A DNA stretch of 64,000 nucleotides. Source: Forficula auricularia (lineage: Eukaryota > Arthropoda > Insecta > Dermaptera > Forficulidae). Both the position numbers and the translations under genes were made by a program. The notes beneath the pieces were generated by a model. The model worked only from the letters and a program-made list of their open reading frames with translations, was not told where the DNA came from and did no database searches. Shown one piece after another: positions 47,301 to 54,976 of this stretch. Position 1 is the stretch's first letter. Each line of letters begins with the position of its first letter. The stretch is taken from assembly GCA_024734495.1 (NCBI GenBank), contig JALMQS010000085.1, positions 21,643,077 through 21,707,076 of the forward strand, in the 5' to 3' direction.

Positions 47301-50300
47301 TTAGGGGATGGACCTTCTGGTGTATCTCCTTCTCACATCAATATCATAAAAAAAAAAAAAAAAAAAAAAAAACTAACAGGTTCCTGTTTTACATTTATGC
47401 GGAACCCTAAATATCATAAATATTAGTATAATGATATTTAACTAAATTCAACAAAATATTGTTTTATGATCTGCATGTTGAGATTTGGTTTGGTGGTCAA
47501 ACTGATGAAATATATAATTATATTAGATTGGACCACTCATTATGAAATTAGAAAATTAATTAAGATTTCTTAGCTTATTCGTCACATTTTTGTATATAGG
47601 TGATTCTGAACTCGTTTTCAAGTGATGATAGATATGCTTAATCAGCTAGGGCTTTGTCAAAAAATTAACACTTGCACTGTAAAATCATAAACTTCGCTTA
47701 CTTTATGTAAATAAATAGCAAAAATTAATTTTTAAATTAATATAAAAGAAAAAAATTATAATAATAATAATACAAAAATGTGAAAACAATATATATAGAT
47801 ATAGATCTACAAAATTCAATAAAATTCTCTCGTTATCTTAAAATTCAACATCTGTTCAATCAGTATCTACCTACATTTAAAGACGAATAATTAAAAAAGT
47901 ACTTGAGATATTTAGGTCCGGTTTTTATATTTGGAATCTATGCAATATAATACATGAAATTAAATTACTTTTTTGATAATGGTACCAAAAGCGCTAAGAG
48001 ACAGTCTTTTTTCTACACTTATTCACGTTTAAAGTTTAATAACTCAATGAATAAATAAAATACCTATAGAATTAAATTAAATTAAAGATAGTTAAATAGT
48101 ATTATCTTGTTCCGCATAAACTTATCAATAGAAAAAAAAACTTAAAAATGCTCTCTATCTATTTCTTCTTGATTTGTCTATGTGGTGAATGATTAATAAA
48201 TAATGTAAAAAATTTTCAGTCATGCGCAAAGCATTTCAAATGTTTGACACCTCCAAATCTGGATTTATCGAAACCCTTAAAATCAGCACCATCCTGAACA
48301 CCATGGGACAACTGTTTGATGATGGCGAACTCCAGGCCCTAATCGACGAAACCGACCCAGAAGGTAAAACCCCTCAAGATTATGAGGACTTCGAAACGAT
48401 TAGATTTAATTTAAATTTAATCATAGTATAAAACCTGGCCATACACTAAATGCTTCATTCAGTCAGCAGCGATTATATTTTTTGTAACTTGAGTGAAAAT
48501 TACTAGCATACTTACCTGTCGGTAAGAATTTCATCTCTAGGGTTAAGACAATTGGCTAAATAGTTTTTAAGGAATTTGGTGTTGGTACTTGGTGAAACAT
48601 TTTTTAAAATTATTGGATAAAAAATACTTGGTAGGTTTCGCATTAAGATATAAAAAATAAAACGAATTTATTTTTGGAGAATCTTTAATCTCGATATATA
48701 TATTTCGGGTGACTAATCCATCTTCAGGAGAAACAGAAAGTAAAAGAAAAGAGTTACTTTCTGTTTCTCCTGAAGATGGGTTAGTCACCCGAAATATATA
48801 TATATCGAGATTAAAAGATTCTCCAAAATAAATTAGTTTTATTTTTTATATCTTAATGCGAAACCTACCAAATATTTTTTATCCACTAATTGGCTAGATA
48901 GCAAGTTTGACACTTAGGGCCGGTTGCATGTCGCAAAGTAAATGCTTTTTACCACTAACCAAGGTATATGGTAAATAGAGGGGCTGGGATGGCCAATCAG
49001 ATGACAGGAACTTTCAGTGCCTGTCATCTGATTGGCCATCCCAGTCACTCCATTTACCATATACCTTGGTTAGTGGTAAAAAGCATTTACTTTGCGACAT
49101 GCAACCGGCCCTTATAGAGTCGCCTCCCGAAGGGATGAATCATTCTGAAATCTAAATTAAATATATCTAATAACATCTTTAATACAAGATTTCGATTTAT
49201 TTTTAACAGAAAATTGTTGAAAATTATTCGCATGGATAGATTTGCAAATGAAGAAGCTCTCGGTGGGATTAGAGAAAAAACAGCAATGTGGAAAATCTGA
49301 GGAAGAGAAGAGCTCAGATAATAGATCATGTGGATCGCTTAGGGGTATTTTAAAGAATGGAAAAGAAAATAGAGGAAAGGGAAGATAAGATCAGAATTTT
49401 TATTTTTATTGGAAGACATGGGATGTGACACATTTAGAGAAGAGAAATAGCTAGCATGGGGTAAAATCGAATGAAGGCAGTTGCAGCATCAAACCGGTCT
49501 TAGGATTATATAGGTACTCTATGATAATGTCACAAAAGTACAATATTTATTCACTTTAAAATACTGTCAAAAAATCACACACATTAATTAACATAAATTT
49601 AATTTAATAAATAATCATATATCTCGAAAATACTTATGGAAAATTTTTCCTCTAGTAAAATATCGTGTATTCGTAAAAAATTGAAAATTGATAAAATCAA
49701 TTTTTTTGTTTATGATTATGATATAAACCAAAAAAAAATTTCTTTCAAAAGAAAATATTCTTTCCTCTAGTAAAATATCGTGTATTTTTCTATTTACCAC
49801 ATTCTTGGTGGTCTCATCCGTAAAAGAAAACAAAATCAAATTTATATTTAAATTCAAGATAAAATAATATTTGAAACTTAGAGAGTGATGTTGAAAGGGG
49901 AAATTTTTTTCAAGAGACATGACTATCCTAAAATATCTTTGACCTATAATTAAAAATAGGAAAAATTATTAGAAAATTATTTTTAAAGAATAAAAAATAG
50001 AATTTTTTTTATGTTTGCTCTTACGTATAGTAGAAACATAAATTAAAGAATAATTGAAATGTTTGACATTAATCGTTCTTTTCTTATTTGATTAAGTTAT
50101 CTTTCTACACTTCAAACATATTTTCTTTATTAACCGACTTCAAAAAAGGAGGAGGTTCTCTATTCGACTGAATTTTTTTTTGTCTATGTTACCTCATATC
50201 TTTGCCAATTGTCAACAGATTTTGAAATTTTTTTTTTGCATTGGGTTCAGTCTAGCTTCCGATTAGTCCTGTTTTTTTCATTGGTATTAGACCTTTTTTA

Positions 50301-53300
50301 TTAGGTTTGTTCAGGCCTAACTTCTTTGTTTATGAACCGATTTCGATGATTCTTTTTTTATTGGAAAGGGGGTATCTTAGGAATGGTGCCATATTAATTT
50401 GGTCAAGTTCTGATGATAGGATCACTATTAATAACATCACTAAAAAGAGAAAAATAATTTTTAAGAAAAAAATAAAACCGACTTCAAAAAATTAAACGCA
50501 ACAAATAAAATAATTATTATCTTATTTAGTTACAACAAAATGACGAAATATTAACATGAAATTACTTTTTGAAGTCGGTGCCAAACAAACTATACTTATA
50601 AGCGAGCGTACCCGCCAGACGTACTAAGTAAGATTCGTCGAGTGCGATTCATAAAAAGTATATGTTTGGCACCGACTTCAAAAAGTAATTTCATGTTAAT
50701 ATTTCGTCGTTTTGTTGTAACTAAATAAGATAATACTTATTTTATACCTTTTAGTGTATTTTATTTGTTGCATTTAATATTTTTGAAGTCGGTTTGATTT
50801 TTTTGTTTTTCTATTGTAAATTAAGAAAAGATTCGGAATTCGTTTCTGTTTTGCCTAAAATAAATTTTATTTTAAAGGAACCGGAAAAGTGAACTTCGAC
50901 GGATTCTGCCGCATTGCTGCCCACTTCTTGGAAGAAGAAGATGCTGAAGCCATGCAAGAAGAACTTAAAGAAGCGTTCCGACTTTATGACAGAGAAGGTA
51001 GAGAGAAATTCCGATTATATAAATGACTTTATATAATTCTAAAATAAATGTTTTTTTCTACGGTTAATTAAAGTTAATGGGTTCAATAAGCGACAAATAA
51101 AAAGAATTGACGGAATTTATAGGCATTGAGCCAAGATTACCTTTCGAGACAACAGACCAACTGAAATACCAGATACATACACGTTTATCACATGTCTAAT
51201 ATTTCTTTTTAATTAAAGTTTTCTTTAAATGAAAATAAATAATTGGGAAAAACAAAATAAAAAGAAAAGTTTCCCGATAAATTAAATAAGCTGACGTGTT
51301 CTGATGTGGCCATCCACTTGACTTTACCATACAACCTGGCCCCTCACTTACATTAATATTTAATAAAATTATTTATAATCATGTAGGGGAGGGGGTTAGT
51401 TTTTCCATTTTTAGACTCCTAGGGGCACACTGATTATGTATACAAAATTTGGTTGAGTTTGGTAAATGGCCAAGATTTTCATTTTTTGACACTCCACCCC
51501 CCCCCATTTTGGGCGGTTAGTTTTTGCATTTTTAGACTTCTGGGGGTCCACTGATTATGAATACAAAATTTGGTTGAGTTTGCTCAAACGACCTAGATTT
51601 TTAATTTTTAACCCCCCTCCACCCCCTTAATTTTGGGTCGATATGCACCAAAATCTAATCAGCTCTTAATCTCAATGGACCAAAACTACCTGTGAAATTT
51701 GGTTTCAATATTCCCACTTGTTTTTGAGCTAGCTCGTCCACAAAAATTTGGTAACGCACAGACTAACTAACTAACAGACATTTTGACAAAACAATTATTG
51801 TCTCGAAAAATATAATTTTTTCGATGTTCACTTATTAGAGCTTTTTTGTAGAGCAAAAAACTATGGTTTCGCTCAATTTTTTTAATCGAAATAGTTTCAG
51901 CCGTTTTTGAGATATTTCGAAAAAAAGAAGGAAAAAAACACTTTTTTCATGCACTATTACAATACTTGACCATACCCTGTATGGTAAAGTAATAAATTAG
52001 GGGAATGTCATATTGTTCAAATGGAACATGTTCCAGCAGATGATAATAGTGATAATAATTGAAAATCTATGTTGAATCCTATCAAAACCGAGCAGGTCGT
52101 TTTATTTTAAAATATTGAAAATTCGAGCTGTTTAAATTAAGCAGCAAGTCTCTCTTTTTTTACGTGAAAATTTTCATGCTTGTTTTGTTTATTAACAAAG
52201 AAGAAAAATTCCAACAGAATCTAGCTGGATTAGACATTGTTGATAAGATCATTGTTCTCATCAAAATTCACAAAGTTTCGATTCCTAATTTTGAAATCGT
52301 TTTCGCTTGCAAAGTCATTCCAAAAGTAGCCTCAGGGCTGTCCAACCCGTGGCCCGCGGGCCCCATGCGGCCCACCACTGCAATGAGTGTGACCTAAAAT
52401 AAAATCATAAACGTCCTTAAAACATTGCGATTTATATGTAGAGATATATTTATTCCCTTTTTCGAAATATGAATGTACATTTGTACAATACGTGAGCTTT
52501 TTTCAAGAATAAAATTCACTAAAAGCAAAATTATAAGCTCAAATATATAAGATAAAAAAAATAATGAAATTTCGGATATTTAAAAATTCTTTTTTTCTCA
52601 TATTTTCATTTTCTAAAATATTTATTATTTCCCTAATTTAAATGCTACGACACTAAGTCTATAGTTATTATTCTAGTACGCAAGGTGACAAAGAATTAGG
52701 GTTTTCTAGAACAATCACAATTAATTTATATTTTCTCTCCGGGACTAAAACTTGTCAGGACTTGTCTTTTAGATCTTTATACGTTCTTACATGTCAATAG
52801 ATATTGGATAGTAAGGGATTATTATATCCGTGACCCTTTTAAAAAATAAATTATTATCATTCCTCAGATTCTTCTTTAATCCCAATCGATTTAAACCAGG
52901 GCTGTCCAACCCGTGGCCCAATATAAAGTCATACAATTCCTTAAATATTGAGATTTATATGGATATGGGATACTGGAAAACACAAAACAATTTGGACTGA
53001 TAATTTTTTTTCTCTAAAATAATAAATCCGAGAATCTACTGTGAAGATTTCGAAAAATAAAAGTGCTAATTTTCAATCTTGAATCTGGAACTAGATTTCA
53101 AGATTTCCGAAAAAATAATCATCATTTTGGTCTAATTTAAATAGAAATAAATTTTCTACTTGCAAACTTTCTGATTGAATGTTCTAGACAACAATTAGAT
53201 ACCGATCTGAAAGAAAAATTGGATATTGTCTCACAAAGAGAAACAAAGAGGTTGTCCTCTGCTTGATGCAAATAAACATACACACATATATATATCGAGA

Positions 53301-54722
53301 TGATATATCTGTATATATATTATTTATTTGTTTGAGACTATAGTTTCGAAAACTTGGTCTTCATCATCAGTCTTTCTTCATATATATGTGTGTATGTTTA
53401 TTTGCATCAAGCAGAGGACAACCTCTTTGTTTCTCTTTGTGAATCAACAACTCTGCTACTCTCGGCAAAACAAAAACTTTCCAATGGATATTGTCTCTTT
53501 ATTTGAATTTTATATTAATTTTCTAGCCAGGAAAAATGTAAACAAATACTAATACATAATATCACTTTTTGTAATTATGTAGGTATGTGTTTACCGTACA
53601 TATACCTACGAGAAGTATAAAATTTACGAAAATAAATTTAGAAGCTCACTATATGAGCTAAAAAATTAAATCAAATTTTTATTTCTACATTATTAACTAT
53701 CTTTTTTGAATAACAAATATCAATAGAATTATAATATTTTATCCTCGGTCCGAGAATTTTTTTTTTCTTAAAATGTGGCTCGTGTAAGCCAAAAGGTTGG
53801 ACACCCCTGGTCTAAGTAGATCTTTTGGAATGATTTTAAAATTAGGTGTCAGAACTTTATAGGTATTCTATTAAGAATATCTTAAATAACAAATATATAA
53901 TCCAGTTGGTTTCAGAAGACACTTATTTTTACGGTCCCATTTAATTTATTAAACAAATAGACCATCGAAATATCAAATCTACAATTCCGTCAACCATATT
54001 AAAGAAGTTTAGAAACCTGAGAGTTTACTATCCCGGGCGGCTGGAATTCACTCAAAATTTTGAAAATTGATTTGTTCCTGTCTATGTGAATCCCAATACT
54101 CACGATAACTCTAACTCCTGAAAATAAAATAAAGTTTTAATTATTCTAAAATTTCCACAATTTTACTTCTGATTGACAAATTTAGAAATCAGAAAAAAAC
54201 ATGATTATTTTGGAAAATATCGAATTGTTTTAACTAATGAACTGAAATTTTTACAAACAATTCAGGATTAGACCTTTGAGCCAAGTTTCAGCTTTCTATC
54301 TCAACCTGTTTGCTAACGAAATAATTCACAAATCAGCAAATTCGCTCAGAGCGTAACGATTCTTAGAAAAGTTTTCACTTTTCCCTCCAATTATAAATGT
54401 AAACTTAGGTTAATTTTCATCTTTCGAATGTAAATAAATATAAAGTAATGATAATAAAAGCGGCTATGATATTGAAATGGGAATTTTTTGTAGGGAACGG
54501 CTACATTACCACCGCCACATTGAGAGAAATTTTGAAAGCTTTGGATGACAAATTGGGCCCAGACGATCTCGATGGAATCATTGCTGAGATTGACACTGAT
54601 GGCTCAGGAACCGTGGACTTCGATGGTAAATCCATACATGTTCCCTTATAAATGTTTATTATTCTTACTAATAATTATTATTATTGCTTTCAGAATTTAT
54701 GGAAATGATGACTGGAGAATAA
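29395..54722 (+). CDS. TpnC: Troponin C, six coding exons
   Basis: Calcium-sensing subunit of the troponin complex on muscle thin filaments; it binds troponin I and T and relieves inhibition when calcium rises. Coding exons: 29395-29397, 44522-44546, 48220-48363, 50878-50997, 54494-54625, 54694-54722 (453 nt, 150 residues plus TAA). Every junction is GT-AG and keeps the frame. EF loops are D19-K30, D55-G66, D95-T106 and D131-E142. Only loop IV has the full set of ligands including Glu at position 12; loops I-III have Lys, Gly and Thr there. It ends EFMEMMTGE as insect troponin C does. The acidic start DDDDQKMQ and [10 protein letters not shown] resemble the Drosophila TpnC25D/47D type; the isoform is inferred. 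An intron directly after the ATG is typical of troponin C and calmodulin genes. Introns are 15,124, 3,673, 2,514, 3,496 and 68 bp, the long ones full of mobile elements. Confidence 0.96.
29641..30261. other. Troponin C intron 1, 5' part, no element recognised
   Basis: AT-rich intronic sequence right after the first exon (29398 onward). A 110-codon open frame across the exon 1 donor is not a gene. Confidence 0.5.
30262..30932 (+). mobile_element. Family C element (HINE-like), nearly complete
   Basis: The body starts AGTGATGGCCAGTCTGGGTC with a degraded 5' ACTTT end, continues CTCTTTGAGAGCTTGTATC and the AACTTAAGCTCGATATAGG block, and ends AAATGTGAAAGT, hairpin TGGTG-AGCA-CACCA (30894-30907) and GTTGATTTAT. 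Lies in troponin C intron 1. Confidence 0.6.
30933..31439. other. Intron 1 sequence, nothing recognised
   Basis: AT-rich. The 81-codon open frame at 31155-31400 shows no motif. Confidence 0.4.
31440..31870 (+). pseudogene. LINE 3' end (RT C-terminal domain), copy 1
   Basis: Frame 31449-31844 reads [29 protein letters not shown] and the [14 protein letters not shown] block, ending in SNQS. This is the C-terminal region of an RTE-like LINE common in insect genomes; exact clade uncertain. The 3' end is CAGTCTTAGGACTGTATACTC followed by ATGATGATG repeats, a microsatellite-type tail instead of poly(A). Two in-frame gaps (12 and 15 bp) separate it from 44998-45275. Confidence 0.75.
31999..32042 (-). 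pseudogene. Inverted scrap of the same LINE 3' end
   Basis: GTATACAATCCTAAGACTTG then TTTGACTCAACCACCCG is the complement of the 3' end just upstream, in opposite orientation. Confidence 0.5.
32043..33779. other. Intron 1 sequence, nothing recognised
   Basis: AT-rich; no repeat, RNA or coding feature was identified. Confidence 0.4.
33780..34490 (+). pseudogene. Old divergent copy of the Jockey/CR1-like LINE, 3' end
   Basis: In changing frames it reads [43 protein letters not shown] and [20 protein letters not shown]. These match copies 1 and 2, but with many more substitutions. A poly(A)-like tail is at 34481-34499. Confidence 0.7.
34527..34740. repeat. Palindrome with hammerhead-like centre
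   Basis: Arms contain GATTGTAGTGGTGTTTCACA and the complementary TGTGAAACACTACTACAA, with GAGTTTTATTGAA nearer the centre. The centre (GGGCTAAAAACCCGAAATATA) resembles the stem II plus GAAA half of the hammerheads at 48770, but CUGANGA is lost. Confidence 0.55.
34741..35834. other. Intron 1 sequence, unassigned
   Basis: A GC-richer patch at 34890-35040, open on the minus strand (98 codons, 35102-34806), has no recognisable domain. Poly(A) at 35768-35789. Confidence 0.35.
35835..36060 (-). pseudogene. Possible LINE RT C-terminal scrap
   Basis: The minus-strand frame contains [20 protein letters not shown], which resembles the IRPCLEYGSHLWRGA block of the other LINE copies. Short and unsupported outside that block. 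Confidence 0.3.
36260..36406 (+). promoter_or_regulatory. Candidate alternative 5' exon or promoter in intron 1
   Basis: A non-repetitive block with an initiator-like TTCAGTT (36323), followed by about 80 nt and a strong donor-like CAGA|GTGAGT near 36407. There is no in-frame ATG need; it could splice to exon 2 only as an untranslated or differently initiated leader. No TATA box. Speculative. Confidence 0.2.
37118..37450. mobile_element. Truncated foldback MITE split by a SINE
   Basis: ATCGACTTCAAAAAAAATAA on the left and AATAAAATGCGCTAAAAGGTA on the right are the outer arm of the CCGACTTCAAAAA family. The rest of the hairpin is missing. Confidence 0.55.
37161..37382 (-). mobile_element. tRNA-derived SINE, full length, with 11-bp target duplication
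   Basis: Minus strand: GGGGAGTCGGGTAGCTCAGT start, A box TAGCTCAGTCAG (complement of 37360-37371), B box GGTTCGATCC (complement of 37289-37298), a tRNA-unrelated body, and an A-rich tail (T run at 37161-37173 on +). AAATACAATAA occurs on both sides (37150-37160 and 37383-37393). 222 bp in troponin C intron 1, antisense to the gene. Confidence 0.85.
37605..37790 (+). mobile_element. Family C element fragment
   Basis: Contains GGAAGTGGACATTTACATG and TTATCAAGTGTCTTGAATTA, matching 30580-30720. Both termini are missing. Confidence 0.5.
37791..38239. other. Intron 1 sequence, nothing recognised
   Basis: AT-rich; no element identified. Confidence 0.4.
38240..39010. repeat. Inverted repeat, ~100-bp arms
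   Basis: Left arm 38262-38340 (AATGGATTCCAGTCGAG, CAGAGTTTTGAGATATTATA) is complemented at 38890-38995. The loop part around 38560-38720 shares GATCATATCTTTTTC and TTGGTCCAGA with the complement of 58540-58585. Type unknown; similar in form to the hairpin terminal repeats elsewhere. Confidence 0.5.
39011..40284. other. Intron 1 sequence, mostly unassigned
   Basis: At 39955-39995 a short piece of the Penelope-like terminal family (TTTATTTGCATCAAGCAGAT) is visible. Otherwise nothing recognised. Confidence 0.4.
40285..40513 (-). pseudogene. mariner transposase N-terminal relic
   Basis: Minus strand from ATG at 40513: [30 protein letters not shown], then after a stop and frameshift [20 protein letters not shown] and [10 protein letters not shown]. 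This is the N-terminal helix-turn-helix region of mariner transposases (FRxIIxYEFK, RWFxKFRxGDFSLEDExRSGRP). The catalytic DDD part and terminal repeats were not found. It lies in troponin C intron 1. Confidence 0.85.
40514..41499. other. Intron 1 sequence, one unexplained open frame
   Basis: A 60-codon open frame at 40636-40818 ([20 protein letters not shown]) has less AT than its surroundings but matches nothing known to me. It may be a scrap of a mobile-element protein. Confidence 0.3.
41500..41765. repeat. Penelope-like terminal palindrome with hammerhead-like halves
   Basis: Arms of about 110 bp: AATAGAGTAAAGGGTGTG with AAACTCAAAGAGGTTTATAC on the left and complements on the right; centre near 41605. 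The + strand carries CUGAUGA (41626-41632) and, after a short stem, CCGAAAUAUAUUG. The 3' UH cleavage position is not obvious. The outer sequence (GGTTTTAGGTGAAACATGAT complement) is the same as the insert at 14407-14518. Confidence 0.6.
41766..43548. other. Intron 1 sequence with one GC-rich island
   Basis: AT-rich apart from 42595-42710, where GC content rises sharply (GGCCAGCTGAGGGGCGGG, E-box CAGCTG near 42643). Nothing repeated was recognised there. Confidence 0.4.
43549..43994. mobile_element. hAT-type MITE with 8-bp target duplication
   Basis: The left terminus CAGAGGTTCCCAAACT and right terminus AGTTAGGCAACCCCTG are inverted repeats of hAT type (CAGRGGTT). TAATATAC flanks both sides (43541-43548 and 43995-44002). 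446 bp; a 98-codon open frame inside may be debris of a parent element. Confidence 0.85.
44522..44546 (+). CDS. TpnC: Troponin C coding exon 2 (25-nt microexon)
   Basis: Acceptor after a T-rich tract and GTTGCAG, donor GTGAGT. Encodes DDDDQKMQ plus the first base of Ile10. Too short for ORF prediction; found by joining to exon 3 in frame. Confidence 0.9.
44863..45519. mobile_element. TIR element (TTAGGGTGACCAT) hosting a LINE fragment
   Basis: TTAGGGTGACCAT on the left and ATGGTCACCCTAA on the right. Internal TCCCAGAAAATGTCCC and GTCCCAGAATGGACCGCGG are also inverted relatives. A related end is at 22017-22055. No transposase. A LINE 3' end occupies 44998-45275. It lies in troponin C intron 2. 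Confidence 0.6.
44998..45275 (+). pseudogene. LINE 3' end (RT C-terminal domain), copy 2
   Basis: Reads [40 protein letters not shown] and [22 protein letters not shown], then the ACTCAATGATGATGAT tail. Same family as 31440-31870, here without the two small deletions. 5'-truncated to about 270 bp. Confidence 0.75.
45560..45840. repeat. Short inverted repeat (about 30-bp arms)
   Basis: TATGAGCCGTTTATTTTGAA-AGTGGCC near 45579 and its complement near 45797-45829. The interior is AT-rich with TATAAATA repeats. Possibly a small MITE. Confidence 0.45.
46102..46959 (-). mobile_element. Non-autonomous Helitron
   Basis: Minus strand: 5' TCTATATATATAAAATTAAG (ending at 46959 on +) and 3' CTTGCATCTAG at 46102, with host A at 46101 and T at 46960, fitting insertion between A and T and a TC...CTAG structure. 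The usual 3' hairpin, present in the relative at 7765-7857, is deleted here. The interior has C-rich low-complexity DNA (46106-46300) and two ~118-bp modules (AGTTTTTGCATTTCTAGCC) shared with family A. No Rep/helicase is encoded. It lies in troponin C intron 2. Confidence 0.75.
46960..48219. other. Intron 2 sequence with a poly(A)-tailed block
   Basis: A moderately GC-rich stretch at about 47120-47345 ends in roughly 25 A (47346-47371), as a retroposon 3' end would. Its source was not recognised. The rest is AT-rich. Confidence 0.4.
48220..48363 (+). CDS. TpnC: Troponin C coding exon 3
   Basis: Acceptor TTTTCAG, donor GTAAAA. Encodes residues 10-57 and the first base of Gly58: helix A with [11 protein letters not shown] loop I (position 12 is Lys30, so probably not calcium-binding), and the start of EF hand II. 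Confidence 0.95.
48693..48727 (-). ncRNA. Hammerhead ribozyme core (candidate)
   Basis: The mirror of the plus-strand core in the same palindrome: CUGAAGA, one extra U, a GGAU...ACCC-type stem II with a mismatch, GAAA and a UAUAUAUC end. Less well paired than its partner. Confidence 0.4.
48770..48806 (+). ncRNA. Hammerhead ribozyme core (candidate), sense in intron 3
   Basis: CUGAAGA (48770-48776), one extra U, stem II GGGU/ACCC with a UAGUC loop, GAAA (48791-48794), then UAUAUAUAUAUC as an AU stem III ending in AUC, a permitted cleavage triplet. It lies in the transcribed orientation of troponin C. Confidence 0.5.
48917..49111. mobile_element. Tourist-like (PIF/Harbinger-type) MITE
   Basis: A 195-bp near-perfect palindrome with ends GGGCCGGTTGCATGTCGC and its complement, flanked by TTA (48914-48916 and 49112-49114). 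A 3-bp TTA duplication and GGGCC termini are typical of PIF/Harbinger MITEs. Arms are about 90 bp with an 11-bp loop (AACTTTCAGTG). Confidence 0.8.
49195..49535 (+). pseudogene. LINE 3' end (RT C-terminal domain), decayed copy 3
   Basis: Recognisable pieces: ATTCGCATGGATAGATTTGC, GGAAAATCTGAGGAAGAGAA, GAAGACATGGGATGTGACAC, and the end CATCAAACCGGTCTTAGGAT plus TCTATGATAATG. Far more substitutions than the copies at 31440 and 44998. Confidence 0.65.
49536..50133. other. Intron 3 sequence, nothing recognised
   Basis: AT-rich. A short direct repeat (TCCTCTAGTAAAATATCGTG) occurs at 49649 and 49764. Confidence 0.4.
50134..50792. mobile_element. Foldback MITE (CCGACTTCAAAAA family), full length
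   Basis: CCGACTTCAAAAAAGGAGG at the left and TTTTTGAAGTCGG at the right, with unique half first and nested hairpin second. It ends 85 bp before troponin C exon 4, so it lies close to the branch-point region of that intron. Confidence 0.75.
50878..50997 (+). CDS. TpnC: Troponin C coding exon 4
   Basis: Acceptor TTTTAAAG, donor GTAGAG. Encodes Gly58 to the first base of Gly98: the rest of loop II (TGKVNFDGF), the central helix with [18 protein letters not shown], and the start of loop III (YDREG). It begins only 85 bp after the foldback MITE that ends at 50792. Confidence 0.95.
51287..51990 (-). mobile_element. Family A element (HINE-like), full length
   Basis: Minus orientation: ACTTTACCATACAGGGTATGG at 51990, hairpin GTGG-CCAT-CCAC at 51306-51317, tail AATAAGCTGACG at the left. 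Near-identical in layout to 26299-27004 (opposite strand). Lies in troponin C intron 4, antisense. Confidence 0.75.
53216..53490. mobile_element. Penelope-like terminal palindrome with hammerhead core
   Basis: Arms ACAAAGAGAAACAAAGAGG..CAAATAAACATACACACATA and their complement enclose the ribozyme. The left half and core match 2905-3100; the right half matches 28690-28805. Lies in intron 4. Confidence 0.6.
53336..53370 (-). ncRNA. Hammerhead ribozyme core (candidate)
   Basis: Minus strand: CUGAUGA, extra U, GAAGAC-CAA-GUUUUC stem II (one G-U pair), GAAA, C-UAUA-GUC. Same core as 3044-3078 with one change in stem II that keeps pairing. Confidence 0.55.
53491..54493. other. Intron 4, 3' part, nothing recognised after the hAT-like end
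   Basis: The hAT-like interior runs to 53809, then AT-rich intronic sequence to the exon 5 acceptor. Confidence 0.4.
54494..54625 (+). CDS. TpnC: Troponin C coding exon 5
   Basis: Acceptor TTTTTGTAG, donor GTAAAT. Encodes [13 protein letters not shown] of EF III, the linker [18 protein letters not shown], and most of loop IV ([11 protein letters not shown]), the one canonical calcium site. Confidence 0.95.
54694..54722 (+). CDS. TpnC: Troponin C coding exon 6 and stop
   Basis: Acceptor TTGCTTTCAG after a 68-bp intron. Encodes EFMEMMTGE and TAA; the Glu at loop IV position 12 is split by the junction. Confidence 0.95.
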
Positions 54723-54855
54723 AAATTATATATTACAAAAAGAATGATCGAATTTTATTATAAATTTTAAAAAAATGTTCTTGAACCATTCATTATTATT
54801 TATAATTAAATACTGGAATTATTTTATGTTAAAATTATAATTTTTTAAGTCTTTA

Positions 54856-54861
54856 AATAAA
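54856..54861 (+). terminator. Troponin C polyadenylation signal
   Basis: AATAAA 134 bp after the stop codon, the best-placed signal in a 3' UTR of about 150 nt. The next element, a LINE copy on the opposite strand, begins at about 54977. Confidence 0.6.
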
Positions 54862-54976
54862 AATATGACTGAAACAGTAGTTTTTTCAATTTTTTTTATC
54901 CTCACTACATCTTATTTATAATTCTTTATAGGTATATAAAATTAAGGTTTTGTCTGTGCATTGCTCCAAATGCCCC

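Larger units (their letters stand above)
48560..48890. repeat. Penelope-like terminal palindrome with paired hammerhead cores
   Basis: Arms of about 140 bp centred near 48745. The outer part GGTGTTGGTACTTGGTGAAA matches 280-310. Each arm holds a hammerhead core, one per strand (48693-48727 minus, 48770-48806 plus). It lies in troponin C intron 3. Confidence 0.65.
52333..53809. mobile_element. hAT-like element(s) with CAGGG(C/G)TGTCCAACC ends
   Basis: CAGGGCTGTCCAACCCGTGG occurs at 52333 and again at 52897; the right end GGTTGGACACCCCTG is at 53795-53809. The simplest reading is a 913-bp element (52897-53809) next to a 5' fragment of a second copy. The flanking octamers of the inner one (ATTTAAAC/GTCTAAGT) differ only by transitions, so a decayed target duplication is possible. 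It hosts a Penelope-like hairpin at 53216-53490. Confidence 0.6.
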
